A DNA stretch of 64,000 nt, taken from positions 989,611 through 1,053,610 of the forward strand of contig NZ_CANMIJ010000001.1 of assembly GCF_947497915.1 (NCBI RefSeq), read 5' to 3'. Position 1 is the stretch's first letter, and every line of letters starts with the position of its first letter. The stretch comes from an uncultured Erythrobacter sp. GTDB lineage: Bacteria > Pseudomonadota > Alphaproteobacteria > Sphingomonadales > Sphingomonadaceae. The notes beneath the pieces were generated by a model. The model worked only from the letters and a program-made list of their open reading frames with translations. It was not told the DNA's origin and did no database searches. The translations under genes were made by a program, and so were the position numbers. Positions 17,790-26,351 of the stretch are shown one piece after another.

Positions 17790-18834
17790 CTGCAGCCTCT
17801 TTGCGGTTGTGACGGATCGACCACCACAGCGACAATCCGATCATCACCGCCCCGATCAATCCGGTGAAGGTTTCCGGGATGTGGTATTTCGCCGAGACCA
17901 GCATGATAATGCCCAGTGCGATGATCGCCCAAAATGCGCCGTGCTCTAGATAGCGGAATTGTGACAGAGTGCCCGCGCGCACCAGATGGATGGTCATGGA
18001 TCGCACAAACATCGCGCCGACGGACAGGCCAATCGCGATGACGATCATGTTGTTCGAAAGTGCGAACGCGCCGATCACGCCGTCGAAACTGAAACTTGCA
18101 TCCAGCACTTCGAGGTAGAGAAACCCGCCTAGACCGCTGCGCACCACTTCGCCTGCTGCTTTTTTCTTTGCTTCGCCCTGTTCGATAATCTCGCCCAGCG
18201 CATTCACGCCGATAAAAGTTAGCAGGCCGAGCAGTCCAGCGGTGAGGAAAGTCAGCGCCTCATCCGGCGCCAGCAAAGTTGAAACACCGTACAGAATCGC
18301 GAGGACAAAGCCGAGCTCCATTGCCGGAATGCTGGAAAAGCGGTTTACCGCGCGCTCAATAGAGCCGATCCAGTGGATGTCCTTATCTTCGTCGAAGAAG
18401 AAGGTGAGGCCCACCATCGCCAGAAAAGCGCCGCCAAATCCGGCGATGCCGATATGCGCGGCGGAAACTATGCGTTCGTATTCCTCCGGATCGCCGAGCG
18501 ATAATTGCACGGCCTCCCACGGCCCGATCTGCGCCGCGATAGAGACAATCGCGATAGGAAACACGATCCGCATCCCGAACACCGCGATCAAGATGCCGAT
18601 GGTAAGGAAGCGTTGCTGCCACACAGGATCCATTTCGCGCAGCACCGTCGCGTTCACGACAGCGTTATCGAAACTCAAAGACACTTCGAGGATCGACAGG
18701 ACAAAGATGATCCATAGGATCGACAGCATCCCTGTGACGGTGCCGGTGCTGGCATAGCCATACCATCCGCCCAGCGCGAAACAGCCGGCGGTAAAGATCA
18801 GCGAAAAGGTGTAATAACGCAGGAGCGTTTGCAT
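17758..18834 (-). CDS. DUF475 integral membrane protein (TerC-like superfamily)
   Basis: 358 residues with about nine membrane segments. The conserved acidic stretch LSILEVSLSFDNAVVNATVL and the second half FLYLEVLDASFSFDGVIGAFAL form the two-fold repeat with SFDN/SFDG motifs seen in TerC and DUF475 proteins. A metal-ion efflux or tellurite/acid-stress role is suggested for relatives but not proven. It lies 31 bases downstream of panB on the same strand and may be cotranscribed. The 3' end overlaps the SBF-like gene. Confidence 0.88.
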   Translation of the reverse strand: MQTLLRYYTFSLIFTAGCFALGGWYGYASTGTVTGMLSILWIIFVLSILEVSLSFDNAVVNATVLREMDPVWQQRFLTIGILIAVFGMRIVFPIAIVSIAAQIGPWEAVQLSLGDPEEYERIVSAAHIGIAGFGGAFLAMVGLTFFFDEDKDIHWIGSIERAVNRFSSIPAMELGFVLAILYGVSTLLAPDEALTFLTAGLLGLLTFIGVNALGEIIEQGEAKKKAAGEVVRSGLGGFLYLEVLDASFSFDGVIGAFALSNNMIVIAIGLSVGAMFVRSMTIHLVRAGTLSQFRYLEHGAFWAIIALGIIMLVSAKYHIPETFTGLIGAVMIGLSLWWSIRHNRKEAAANPQNAEQSE

Positions 18835-18864
18835 CGCAGTGTCAGCCTTACAGGAAAATTGGGA

Positions 18865-19737
18865 TCAGCTTTTGGGCTGATATGTCTGTTCTTCGCTTGG
18901 GAAACTGCGATCCCGCACTTCCTCGGCATAGGTCGCGACAGTTTTTTCAATCATGCCTGCGATATCGTCATACTTTTTCACAAAGCGCGGTACGCGTTCA
19001 AACATGCCCAGCATGTCGTCTGTCACCAGCACCTGACCATCGCACTGCGCCGATGCACCGATACCGATGGTGGGGCATGACACTGCCTTAGTCGCGGCAA
19101 TGGCGATGGGTTCTACTACGCCTTCGATCACGATCGCGAATGCACCTGCTTTTTCCAAAGCGACCGCGTCCGACACAATCTTGTCCGCCTCCGCGTCTGA
19201 TCGCCCGCGCGCCATATACCCGCCCAGCACATTCACTGCCTGCGGGGTAAGGCCAACATGGCCCATCACAGGGATACCGCGTGAGTTGAGGAATTCGACC
19301 GTAGGCGCCATCGCCTCTCCGCCTTCCAGCTTCACCGCAGCCGCACCGGTTTGTTTGAGCAGGTAAGCTGCGTTTTCAAACGCCTGTTCGGGTGAGCTTT
19401 CGTATGAGCCGAATGGCATATCGACCACGACAACCGAATGGTACGATCCGCGCACCACCGCTGCGCCGTGATTTGCCATCATCTCCAATGTCACAGGAAT
19501 GGTGGAGGGCAGGCCGTAAATCACCTGACCCAGCGAATCTCCGACGAGCAGCATATCGCAATGGCTATCGAGCAATTGCGCCTGACGCGCGGTGTATGCA
19601 GTCAGCATCACCAATGGTTGCTCGGTCGTGCCATCTTTTTTGCGCGCTCTGATACGCGGCACCGTCAACCGTTTCATCGGTGCGGGGGTGGGATTGGCTC
19701 TGCTTGTGCTCGTATCGAGCTGAAAGGTCGTCGACAT
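18865..19737 (-). CDS. panB: 3-methyl-2-oxobutanoate hydroxymethyltransferase
   Basis: 290 residues from [10 protein letters not shown] at 19737; an ATG 36 bases upstream is an alternative. It catalyses the first step of pantothenate and coenzyme A synthesis, adding a hydroxymethyl from methylene-tetrahydrofolate to ketoisovalerate. Conserved TIM-barrel motifs are [27 protein letters not shown] (Mg-binding Asp), [28 protein letters not shown] and PTIGIGAS. Ketoisovalerate is also made by the ilv genes at 53-56 kb. No panC or panD is in the window. Confidence 0.96.
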   Translation of the reverse strand: MSTTFQLDTSTSRANPTPAPMKRLTVPRIRARKKDGTTEQPLVMLTAYTARQAQLLDSHCDMLLVGDSLGQVIYGLPSTIPVTLEMMANHGAAVVRGSYHSVVVVDMPFGSYESSPEQAFENAAYLLKQTGAAAVKLEGGEAMAPTVEFLNSRGIPVMGHVGLTPQAVNVLGGYMARGRSDAEADKIVSDAVALEKAGAFAIVIEGVVEPIAIAATKAVSCPTIGIGASAQCDGQVLVTDDMLGMFERVPRFVKKYDDIAGMIEKTVATYAEEVRDRSFPSEEQTYQPKS

Positions 19738-19835
19738 GGGCGGGGGTTTAGCGCCCCGCCAAGAAAACGCCAAGCGGGATAAACGCCAAGCTTGCCCCTT
19801 GGCGCGGGCGCAAAATCATTGCAGAGAGGGCTTAT

Positions 19836-21281
19836 ATGGAGAGCGCGTCGGGGGACGTGCGCAAAAGGGATAAGAGATTCATGGCAGCATCTGGTTCAGG
19901 CCACGAGAATTGGTCGTCGCGCACTGCATTTATTCTGGCCGCGGTCGGTTCGGCTGTTGGCCTCGGCAATATGTGGCGTTTCCCTGCGGAAGCGGGCGAA
20001 AATGGCGGCGGCGCGTTTGTGCTGTTCTACATGTTCTGCGTGCTGTTGATCGGTCTGCCGCTGCTTTTATCCGAGGTTTTGGTTGGTCGGCACGGGCAGG
20101 CATCTGCCCCTGAAAGCGTCCGCCGTGTTGCGCGCGATTCCAATGCGGGTGAGGGCTGGGGCATGATCGGTTCTATGGGCGTTTTCGCTGCGTTCCTGAT
20201 CCTGAGCTTTTACTGCGTCGTAGGCGGATGGGTCGTTTATTATATCGGCGTTTTCGCCAGCGACCTGGTTCAGACCGGTGTCGCCGGCGGGGCATTTGAC
20301 GGGCGCGCTGCCGATGATGTTGAGGGGCTGCTCCCCGGATTGTTTGGCAATGGCGGGTTGATGGTCGCGCTCAACCTCGGATTTCTCGCGGTGACCATGT
20401 TCTTTGTATCGCGCGGGGTGTCGAGCGGGATTGAATGGGTCGCGGTGTATCTGATGCCGCTGTTCTTTGTGCTGTTTCTGGGCATTACGATCTACGGTGC
20501 GTTCACGGGTAATTTTGGTGAGGCGGTGACCTATCTGTTCACGTTCGATGCGTCGAAATTGACAGGCGAGGTGATGCTTGCCGCGCTTGGTCAGGCGTTC
20601 TTCTCTTTGTCGCTCGGCGTGGCGGGCATGATGACATACGGTGCCTATGCGAACCGTGACACCAATCTGGCGGAAACATCGGGCATTATCGCAGGCGCTG
20701 ATACGGCGGTTGCATTGCTGGCTGGTCTGGCAATTTTCCCAATTGTGTTTGCGGCTGGATTGTCGGCGAGCGCAGGGCCGGGTTTGATGTTCCAGTCCCT
20801 ACCGATTGCGTTTCAGGACATGCCGTTTGGATCGTTGATTGGTCTGGCGTTCTTCACGATGATCTTCTTTGCGGCGCTGACCAGCTCGGTCTCGCTGCTT
20901 GAGGCGCCAACCGCGTGGATGTTTGAGAAATTCAACATGAAGCGCCCTGTCGCAACCTTGATTGTCGGATCGGGTGCTGCGGTGCTTGGTGTGCTGTCGG
21001 CTTTGTCTTTCAACGAAATGGCCGAATTCTATCCGCTTGGCTTTATTCCATTGTTCGCGGAAACGAACTTCTTCGACACGCTGGACGGGGTAACGGCGAA
21101 GCTGTTCATCCCGATTGGCGCGATCCTGACGTGTATCTTTGTCGGCTGGATTGCCGATGCGAAGCTGATCGATCAGGAAAATGGCCTCGACGGGATGCTG
21201 CACAAATTGTGGCGCGCGCTGGTGCGCTATGTGTGCCCGGCGATCCTGACTGTGATCCTGTATTTCGGCTTATTTGGCTGA
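19836..21281 (+). CDS. Sodium-dependent neurotransmitter-symporter-family (NSS) transporter
   Basis: 481 residues with about twelve membrane helices. TM1 carries the LeuT-like unwound motif AAVGSAVGLGNMWRFP followed by ENGGGAFVLFY, which forms the sodium and substrate sites. ALTSSVSLLEAPTAW is the conserved TM8 region. It probably imports an amino acid with sodium. The start at 19836 has the site AGAGAGGGC five to seven bases upstream; an internal ATG at 19881 is a weaker option. It stands alone and diverges from panB. Confidence 0.93.
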   Translation: MESASGDVRKRDKRFMAASGSGHENWSSRTAFILAAVGSAVGLGNMWRFPAEAGENGGGAFVLFYMFCVLLIGLPLLLSEVLVGRHGQASAPESVRRVARDSNAGEGWGMIGSMGVFAAFLILSFYCVVGGWVVYYIGVFASDLVQTGVAGGAFDGRAADDVEGLLPGLFGNGGLMVALNLGFLAVTMFFVSRGVSSGIEWVAVYLMPLFFVLFLGITIYGAFTGNFGEAVTYLFTFDASKLTGEVMLAALGQAFFSLSLGVAGMMTYGAYANRDTNLAETSGIIAGADTAVALLAGLAIFPIVFAAGLSASAGPGLMFQSLPIAFQDMPFGSLIGLAFFTMIFFAALTSSVSLLEAPTAWMFEKFNMKRPVATLIVGSGAAVLGVLSALSFNEMAEFYPLGFIPLFAETNFFDTLDGVTAKLFIPIGAILTCIFVGWIADAKLIDQENGLDGMLHKLWRALVRYVCPAILTVILYFGLFG

Positions 21282-21292
21282 GGGTAATTGGG

Positions 21293-21321
21293 GAGCGGCC
21301 ACGGTTTTGACCGGGCCGCTC
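21293..21321 (+). terminator. GC-rich hairpin after the NSS transporter gene
   Basis: GAGCGGCC (21293-21300) pairs perfectly with GGCCGCTC (21314-21321), with an inner CGG/CCG extension. It begins 12 bases after the transporter stop codon and separates that gene from the imuA promoter. The T-run is poor, so termination efficiency is uncertain. Confidence 0.5.
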
Positions 21322-21355
21322 TCGCTTGCACCATTGCAATCGTTCTGCGAGTGTG

Positions 21356-21370
21356 GAACAAAATAGGAAC
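21356..21370 (+). promoter_or_regulatory. LexA (SOS) box upstream of imuA
   Basis: GAACAAAATAGGAAC is a perfect match to the alphaproteobacterial LexA operator GAAC-N7-GAAC (reverse complement GTTC-N7-GTTC). It is 43 bases before the imuA ATG, where it would block the promoter. The gene it precedes is a classical SOS gene, which supports the call. Confidence 0.9.
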
Positions 21371-21412
21371 AAGACGATTCATTCCATGAGTCGCCTGCGA
21401 TGAATTGTTCCT

Positions 21413-22261
21413 ATGCCAGACACACAAACTTCCTCCGGTGCGAAAGCGCTCCAGACCTATTCTGCTCCTTCCCGTCTGAAGGTGGGCGGAGCCGCGCGTC
21501 TGTCTGCGGACGAGATGGTTTCGCTTTCCAAAGCGCGCGAAGGGCGCTGGCAGCCAGGGCTGGCTGATCAACCTTTGCACAGCGAAATTTTTGCCAGCGC
21601 CGGTGATGGCAGCGGGGTGGGAGTTGCGCTGGCACTGGCCCGCGACGCCTTAAAACTGTCTGGTGAAAACACCGATCACATCGCCGATGCGCATGACGGG
21701 CGGCAGGTGCTGTGGGTGCAGGACAGCAGAGCAGCACAGCGCAGCGGGCGGCCCTATGCCCAAGGCTTTCCCGAAGAACTGCGAGAACGGCTGATCTATG
21801 CCGAGGCAAAGGCGGTAGAAGATGTGCTGTTCGCGCTCGAAGAAGGGCTGCGATGCCGTGATCTTGCCTGCGTCATCGGAGAGGTCAGTGGCAATCCGCG
21901 CGCGCTCGATTTCACCGCTTCGCGCAGGCTTAGCCTGACTGCGGAGAAACATGGCGTCCCGCTGTGGCTGGTGCGGCTGGATGCAGCGCCGGAATTGTCC
22001 TCTGCACGGATGCGGTGGCGGGCGGGCTGCGCACCATCTTTACGCCCGCTGCTGAACCGTGATGCCCCCGGCGCACCCGCATGGAAAGCAGAGCTGTTCC
22101 GCGCCCGCAGCCACGCCCCCGGAGAATGGATTTTGAGTAATGATGACGGACGTTTGCAGGCCAGACGACGCGGCTTCAAACAGGCCGCCAACACGCAGAA
22201 TCATGGCGATATGGTTCGCCCGACTTTCGGTCGATCGCTGGCGGCTTTCTCTAGGGCGTGA
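21413..22261 (+). CDS. imuA: ImuA, SulA/RecA-like factor of the SOS mutasome
   Basis: 282 residues. ImuA, ImuB and DnaE2 together carry out damage-induced mutagenic translesion synthesis in alphaproteobacteria. The sequence has the ImuA pattern: LHSEIFASAGDGSGVGVALA, VLWVQD, EDVLFALEEGLRCRDLACVIGEV, LDFTASRRLSLTAEKHGVPLWLVR and APGEWIL. The canonical RecA Walker A lysine is not evident, in keeping with the degenerate RecA-like fold of this family. It is LexA-controlled by the box at 21356 and overlaps the start of imuB by 122 bases. Confidence 0.92.
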   Translation: MPDTQTSSGAKALQTYSAPSRLKVGGAARLSADEMVSLSKAREGRWQPGLADQPLHSEIFASAGDGSGVGVALALARDALKLSGENTDHIADAHDGRQVLWVQDSRAAQRSGRPYAQGFPEELRERLIYAEAKAVEDVLFALEEGLRCRDLACVIGEVSGNPRALDFTASRRLSLTAEKHGVPLWLVRLDAAPELSSARMRWRAGCAPSLRPLLNRDAPGAPAWKAELFRARSHAPGEWILSNDDGRLQARRRGFKQAANTQNHGDMVRPTFGRSLAAFSRA

Positions 22262-23798
22262 GGCGCGCGGATGTGAGGAAGGCGAGGGCGCGGACGCGCT
22301 CCCCACGGTTTTGATTACAGAAACCGCGCATGGCCCGCGCATCGAAGCGGCCAATGCGGCGGGACACGCATCTGGCGCGCGGCCCGGCATGATGCTGGCC
22401 GATGCGCGCACCGTATGCCCCGATATCCAGACCGCACCCGCCGATCCCGCAGGCGATCTCGACTTTCTGGAGAAACTTGCACTCTGGTCTCAACGATGGG
22501 GGCCGTGGAGCGCGCTTGATCCGCCCGACGGCGTGCTTGTCGATATCACCGCTGCGGCGCATTTGTTCGGTGGAGAACGGCGCCTGCTGGCCGATGTCGA
22601 GGCGGCGTTTGCGCGGCGCAAGTTGATGACCCGCGCTGCCATCGCGCCAACAGCGGGTGCGGCATGGGCGCTGGCGCATTACGGCCCGGCGCGCGCGATT
22701 CTTGCCCAGCAGGAAAGCGGCGCGCAGCGTCTCGCCGATCTTCCCGCTGCGGCTCTGCGCCTTGATACCGATGTTCTCACCATATTGCGCCGCCTCGGCC
22801 TGAAACGTCTGGGCGATCTCGCAAATATCGCCGCCGGAGCAATCAACCGCGAAGAAGCCGCCGCGCGCGATGCGATCCACCGCCGCTTTCGCAATCGCAA
22901 GTCTCCTTCGGCCAATCCGCTGATCCGGCTCGATCAATTGCTGGGCAGGGTGCCCGAACCGCTGCTGCCCGTTGTCCCGCAACACGCGCCGATGGTGCAG
23001 CGGCGGGTGATAGAGCCAATCCGGCATCGCAGCCTGCTGGATCAAGTGCTGGCCGATCTGGCGAGGGACATGGTGCGCGAATTGGAAGGGCGCGGGGAGG
23101 GTGCAAGGCGTTTAGAACTGGGGATGTGGCGTGTGGACGGCGAAGTGCAGGTGCGCACTCTGGAACTGGCCAGCGCCACGAGGGAGGCATCGCATATCAC
23201 CCGCCTGTTTGCAGACCGGCTCGAAGGGGTTGATGCAGGTTTCGGCATCGAAACCGTGCGTCTGCACGCCAGTTGGGCTGAACCGCTTGCGCTATCACAG
23301 GGCGATGTGGAGCAAGCGGCGGAGCGGCACGGCACGTCTCTGAATGCTTTGATCGACCGGCTGAGCGTGCGGCTTGGCGCGCAGGCGGTGCGCCGCCCGG
23401 TGCCCTTTGCCAGTCATCTGCCGGAACGCGCGCAGCGATGGCAGCCGCCAATGGAACCCCCGCCAGTGCCGCCGCCGGGCACACAGGCATCTGCCCCAGT
23501 GTGTGAGAGGCCGATCAAATTACTGGACCGGGCCGAGCCCATCGCCGTGCTCTATGCCTCGCCAGATGGCCTGCCGCAGCGGTTTCGCTGGCGCGGGAAT
23601 GTGTATGAAGTGATGCGGGTAGAAGGGCCGGAAAGGATCGCGCCGGAATGGTGGCGGGAAAGATCGACCGCTCGCCTGCGTGATTATTACCGGATCGAGG
23701 ATAGCGAAGGCCGCCGATACTGGATTTATCGCCACGGTCTGGACGGTGATGGGCGGGGCGGGGCTCCTGATTGGTATCTACAAGGGATATTCGCCTGA
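22140..23798 (+). CDS. imuB: ImuB, catalytically inactive Y-family polymerase-like subunit
   Basis: 552 residues from tandem ATGs at 22140; an internal ATG at 22203 (MAIWFARLSVDRW) could also be used. It is homologous to Y-family polymerases over the first 350 residues, but the catalytic carboxylates are missing: motif I is replaced by IWFARLSVDRW and the SIDEA motif by GVLVDITAAAHLFGGE. ImuB is thus a hub that links the beta clamp, ImuA and DnaE2 rather than a polymerase. The C-terminal domain contains RIAPEWWRE, LRDYYRIEDSEGRRYWIYR and the ending WYLQGIFA, typical of the family. Confidence 0.94.
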   Translation: MMTDVCRPDDAASNRPPTRRIMAIWFARLSVDRWRLSLGREARGCEEGEGADALPTVLITETAHGPRIEAANAAGHASGARPGMMLADARTVCPDIQTAPADPAGDLDFLEKLALWSQRWGPWSALDPPDGVLVDITAAAHLFGGERRLLADVEAAFARRKLMTRAAIAPTAGAAWALAHYGPARAILAQQESGAQRLADLPAAALRLDTDVLTILRRLGLKRLGDLANIAAGAINREEAAARDAIHRRFRNRKSPSANPLIRLDQLLGRVPEPLLPVVPQHAPMVQRRVIEPIRHRSLLDQVLADLARDMVRELEGRGEGARRLELGMWRVDGEVQVRTLELASATREASHITRLFADRLEGVDAGFGIETVRLHASWAEPLALSQGDVEQAAERHGTSLNALIDRLSVRLGAQAVRRPVPFASHLPERAQRWQPPMEPPPVPPPGTQASAPVCERPIKLLDRAEPIAVLYASPDGLPQRFRWRGNVYEVMRVEGPERIAPEWWRERSTARLRDYYRIEDSEGRRYWIYRHGLDGDGRGGAPDWYLQGIFA

Positions 23799-23898
23799 AG
23801 AGGTGTCGGGGCGATGCCAAGGCGTTGGGCGCAGAAGCAATCAAATGGTTAACGCGCCGCTCAACAATTATTTACGAATGGCAGCTAAGCCGTGAACT

Positions 23899-24237
23899 AT
23901 GAACATGCACAGTATCTCCCGCGCTGCAGAGCGCCGATCGCTCAGCCTGATGATCAAGGGCCGTGTAAAGTCGCGCGTGGTCTATTGCGATCTGGTCGAT
24001 ATTTCCGAAGGCGGATGCAAACTCCGCGGGTCAGCAGGCTTTGCCGAAATCGGTGATCGCGTGACGATGCGTGTCGGCGGCGTCAATGCGCCACTGGGCC
24101 GCGTTGCATGGGTTGAAGGAAAATTTGCAGGCGTCTCTTTCGAAGGGGAAATGCACGCCGCTGTGATCGATCATTTGATCAATCAGCATGACCTGCAATT
24201 CACAGAGGTTTCGCCCAAAGCGAGCCGCAATATCTAA
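23899..24237 (+). CDS. PilZ-domain protein, probable c-di-GMP receptor
   Basis: 112 residues consisting of a single PilZ domain. The N-terminal RxxxR-type element (RAAERR, residues 8-13) and the DISEGG motif (DxSxxG) are the two parts of the c-di-GMP site. A beta-barrel follows (GDRVTMRVGG, GRVAWVEGKFAGVSFEG). It has no signal peptide or output domain, so it likely acts by protein-protein contact. It lies 100 bases after imuB but ends at its own terminator, and nothing shows SOS control. Confidence 0.85.
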   Translation: MNMHSISRAAERRSLSLMIKGRVKSRVVYCDLVDISEGGCKLRGSAGFAEIGDRVTMRVGGVNAPLGRVAWVEGKFAGVSFEGEMHAAVIDHLINQHDLQFTEVSPKASRNI

Positions 24238-24271
24238 CATCTGTCTGGTAAAGACGTAGGGTGCAGATACA

Positions 24272-24309
24272 AAAAGGGGGCCGATGCTGAAAAGCACCGG
24301 CCCCCTTTT
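24272..24309. terminator. Bidirectional rho-independent terminator
   Basis: A long stem AAAAGGGGGCCGATGCT / AGCACCGGCCCCCTTTT with a GAAA tetraloop (one A-C mismatch) and A/T tracts on both sides lies between the convergent PilZ gene and the lipoprotein gene. It serves both. Confidence 0.93.
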
Positions 24310-24325
24310 ACGTTTGATCAGGTGA

Positions 24326-24895
24326 TCAGTTCGCCGCGAATGGCAGCGAGCTGTGGTGCAGAACAATTTTCAGATCGCCTGCATCGTCTTTTTCATAAGC
24401 GAACGAATATTCGACCTTGGTCTCGTTTCCGTCGGTGCCGGTGAAGTAGTAGTTGCCCATGGCAACAGCCATGTCGCCGTCTGCGTCGATAACGGTGCCG
24501 TTATTTTCCCAGCGAACTGCAGTGTAAGGCGCGATGGCAAAGCCGCCATCTTCGGTGCCTTCGGTACCTACGAAGTAGCTGAGCGCCTGCGCGTCATCTT
24601 CGCGGAACTGGTCTTCAGCGGCTAGTGTCGGCTTGAACAACACGGTTGCATCGTCGCCGTAGGCATAGTGCGTTGCAATGTGCTCAGCAGCGCGCGCGCT
24701 GAAATCGCCTTCTTCGGTGAAGGTCTGGCCGATTGCGACAATGCCTTCGCCCCATGCGATCTGGGCTGCTTCAACTTCTTCAGCAGTGATCGGGTTGGCG
24801 TTTGCTGCGTCAGCTGTCGCAGTTTCATCAGCGCCGCAAGCTGCAAGCGCGAGGGTGCTGACACCAAGAACAGATGCGGTAACGAACTTTTTCAT
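24326..24895 (-). CDS. Lipoprotein with an SnoaL/DUF4440-like fold
   Basis: 189 residues from the ATG at 24895, which has AGGGAG eight bases upstream. The N terminus is a lipoprotein signal (MKKFVTASVLGVSTLALAAC, lipobox LAAC). The mature part alternates helices and strands as in NTF2-like DUF4440/SnoaL proteins: FSARAAEHIATHYAYGDDATVLF, YTAVRWENNGTVIDADGDMAVAMGNYYF, VEYSFAYEKDDAGDLKIVLHHSS. Function is unknown; a periplasmic binding or stress role is possible. Its leader has a strong secondary structure (24924-25001). Confidence 0.78.
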   Translation of the reverse strand: MKKFVTASVLGVSTLALAACGADETATADAANANPITAEEVEAAQIAWGEGIVAIGQTFTEEGDFSARAAEHIATHYAYGDDATVLFKPTLAAEDQFREDDAQALSYFVGTEGTEDGGFAIAPYTAVRWENNGTVIDADGDMAVAMGNYYFTGTDGNETKVEYSFAYEKDDAGDLKIVLHHSSLPFAAN

Positions 24896-24923
24896 TTGAT
24901 ACTCCCTGATGAGGAGCGCTGCT

Positions 24924-25001
24924 GGCCCCTCACATAAATCAGGCGGCATGTGCCGCAGGTTACGTCCGACATCACGAGCAGGATTGCTCGCCAGAGGGGC
25001 C
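24924..25001 (-). ncRNA. Candidate structured 5' leader (three-way junction)
   Basis: An 8-bp closing stem (GGCCCCTC 24924-24931 with GAGGGGCC 24994-25001) encloses two perfect hairpins: GCGGCA/TGCCGC at 24943-24956 and CGAGCA/TGCTCG at 24975-24990 (loop GGAT). This is 29 bases upstream of the lipoprotein start on the minus strand. I cannot match it to a known riboswitch or small RNA. The other strand would fold equally well. Confidence 0.35.
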
Positions 25002-25082
25002 CGGTCCGTGTCGGTATTACGCACGATGTGCAGGCTGGTTCCCATTCAATTGCGCAATTTGCATTTGTTGGATTTGAATTGA

Positions 25083-25097
25083 GAACATATAAGGAAC
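25083..25097 (+). promoter_or_regulatory. LexA (SOS) box upstream of the radical SAM/UdgX/dnaE2 operon
   Basis: GAACATATAAGGAAC is a perfect GAAC-N7-GAAC LexA operator, 13 bases before the ATG of the radical SAM gene. The sequence between box and ATG contains the ribosome-binding site GAGGTG. This places the three downstream genes in the SOS regulon. Confidence 0.9.
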
Positions 25098-25110
25098 ATA
25101 GAGGTGTTCC

Positions 25111-26349
25111 ATGAGTCGACAAACGCTCAGGCAAAAGCTTGAAATTCTTGCCGATGCGGCAAAATACGATGCGTCTTGCGCGTCTTCGGGAACGGCGAAG
25201 AAAAATTCGCTGGGCGGGAAAGGTGTCGGCTCAACAGAGGGGATGGGCATTTGTCACGCCTATGCGCCCGATGGCCGCTGCATCTCTTTGCTAAAGGTGC
25301 TGCTGACCAATCACTGCATCTTTGATTGTCATTATTGTATCAACCGCAAAAGCAGCAATGTCCGCCGTGCACGCTTCACTCCGCAAGAAGTCGCCGACCT
25401 CACGATCAATTTCTACAAACGCAATTATATCGAGGGGCTGTTTCTGTCCTCGGGCATTATCAAAAGCTCAAATCACACGATGGAGCTGCTGGTTGAGGCG
25501 GCAAGGATACTGCGCGAGGAATATGATTTTCGCGGTTACATCCATCTGAAAACCATTCCTGAGGCGGACCCCGGCCTGATCCATCAGGCGGGCCTGTATG
25601 CGGACCGTGTGTCGATTAATGTGGAATTGCCCACCACCAGCGGCCTGACACGGCTCGCCCCGGATAAGGATGCTGCGCAGATCGAAGGCGCACTGGCGAA
25701 GACCAAGTCGCGCATTATCGAGGCAAAGGATGAACGCAAGCGGTTCAAACATGCGCCGCGTTTTGCGCCGGCGGGGCAATCAACGCAGATGATTGTCGGG
25801 GCGGACGATGCTTCTGACGCGGACATCGTGGGCAAGGCGAGCAACCTTTACGGCAATTTCGGGCTGCGCCGGGTGTATTATAGCGCATTCTCGCCGATCC
25901 CCGATGCGAGCGCGGTGTTGCCATTAAAACGGCCGCCGCTGATGCGCGAACACCGGCTGTATCAATCGGATTGGTTGATGCGGTTCTATGGCTATGCGCC
26001 GGGCGAGGTGGCGCAGGCGACGGACAAACATGGCAATCTGCCGCTGGATATCGATCCGAAGTTGGCATGGGCGCTAAAATTTCGCGGATCGTTTCCGGTT
26101 GATGTGAACCGCGCTTCGAAAGAGCAATTGCTGCGTGTGCCGGGGCTGGGGACGACGGCTGTAGGACGGATATTGGCGGCGCGGCGGCACCGGACTTTGC
26201 GATTGGATGATGTGGCGAAACTGACCCAGTCGATTGCGAAGGTGCGGCCGTTTCTGGTGGCGCTCGATTGGCGGCCTACTACTCTTACGGACAGAGCAGA
26301 TCTGCGCGCATTGCTGGCGCCGAAACAAGAGCAGTTGGAGCTGTTCTGA
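25111..26349 (+). CDS. Radical SAM protein of putative DNA modification/repair (TIGR03916-like)
   Basis: 412 residues. The radical SAM cluster motif is Cys69-x3-Cys73-x2-Cys76 (NHCIFDCHYCINRKSSN), within a TIM-barrel-like domain that also has FLSSGIIKSSNHT and RVSINVELPT. The C-terminal part holds a helix-hairpin-helix DNA-binding element (VNRASKEQLLRVPGLG, residues about 330-365). This matches the family annotated as putative DNA modification/repair radical SAM protein, which is usually linked to a UdgX-like gene. No biochemical activity is established to my knowledge. It is LexA-controlled, and the UdgX fusion gene begins 2 bases after its stop. Confidence 0.9.
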   Translation: MSRQTLRQKLEILADAAKYDASCASSGTAKKNSLGGKGVGSTEGMGICHAYAPDGRCISLLKVLLTNHCIFDCHYCINRKSSNVRRARFTPQEVADLTINFYKRNYIEGLFLSSGIIKSSNHTMELLVEAARILREEYDFRGYIHLKTIPEADPGLIHQAGLYADRVSINVELPTTSGLTRLAPDKDAAQIEGALAKTKSRIIEAKDERKRFKHAPRFAPAGQSTQMIVGADDASDADIVGKASNLYGNFGLRRVYYSAFSPIPDASAVLPLKRPPLMREHRLYQSDWLMRFYGYAPGEVAQATDKHGNLPLDIDPKLAWALKFRGSFPVDVNRASKEQLLRVPGLGTTAVGRILAARRHRTLRLDDVAKLTQSIAKVRPFLVALDWRPTTLTDRADLRALLAPKQEQLELF

Positions 26350-26351
26350 CG

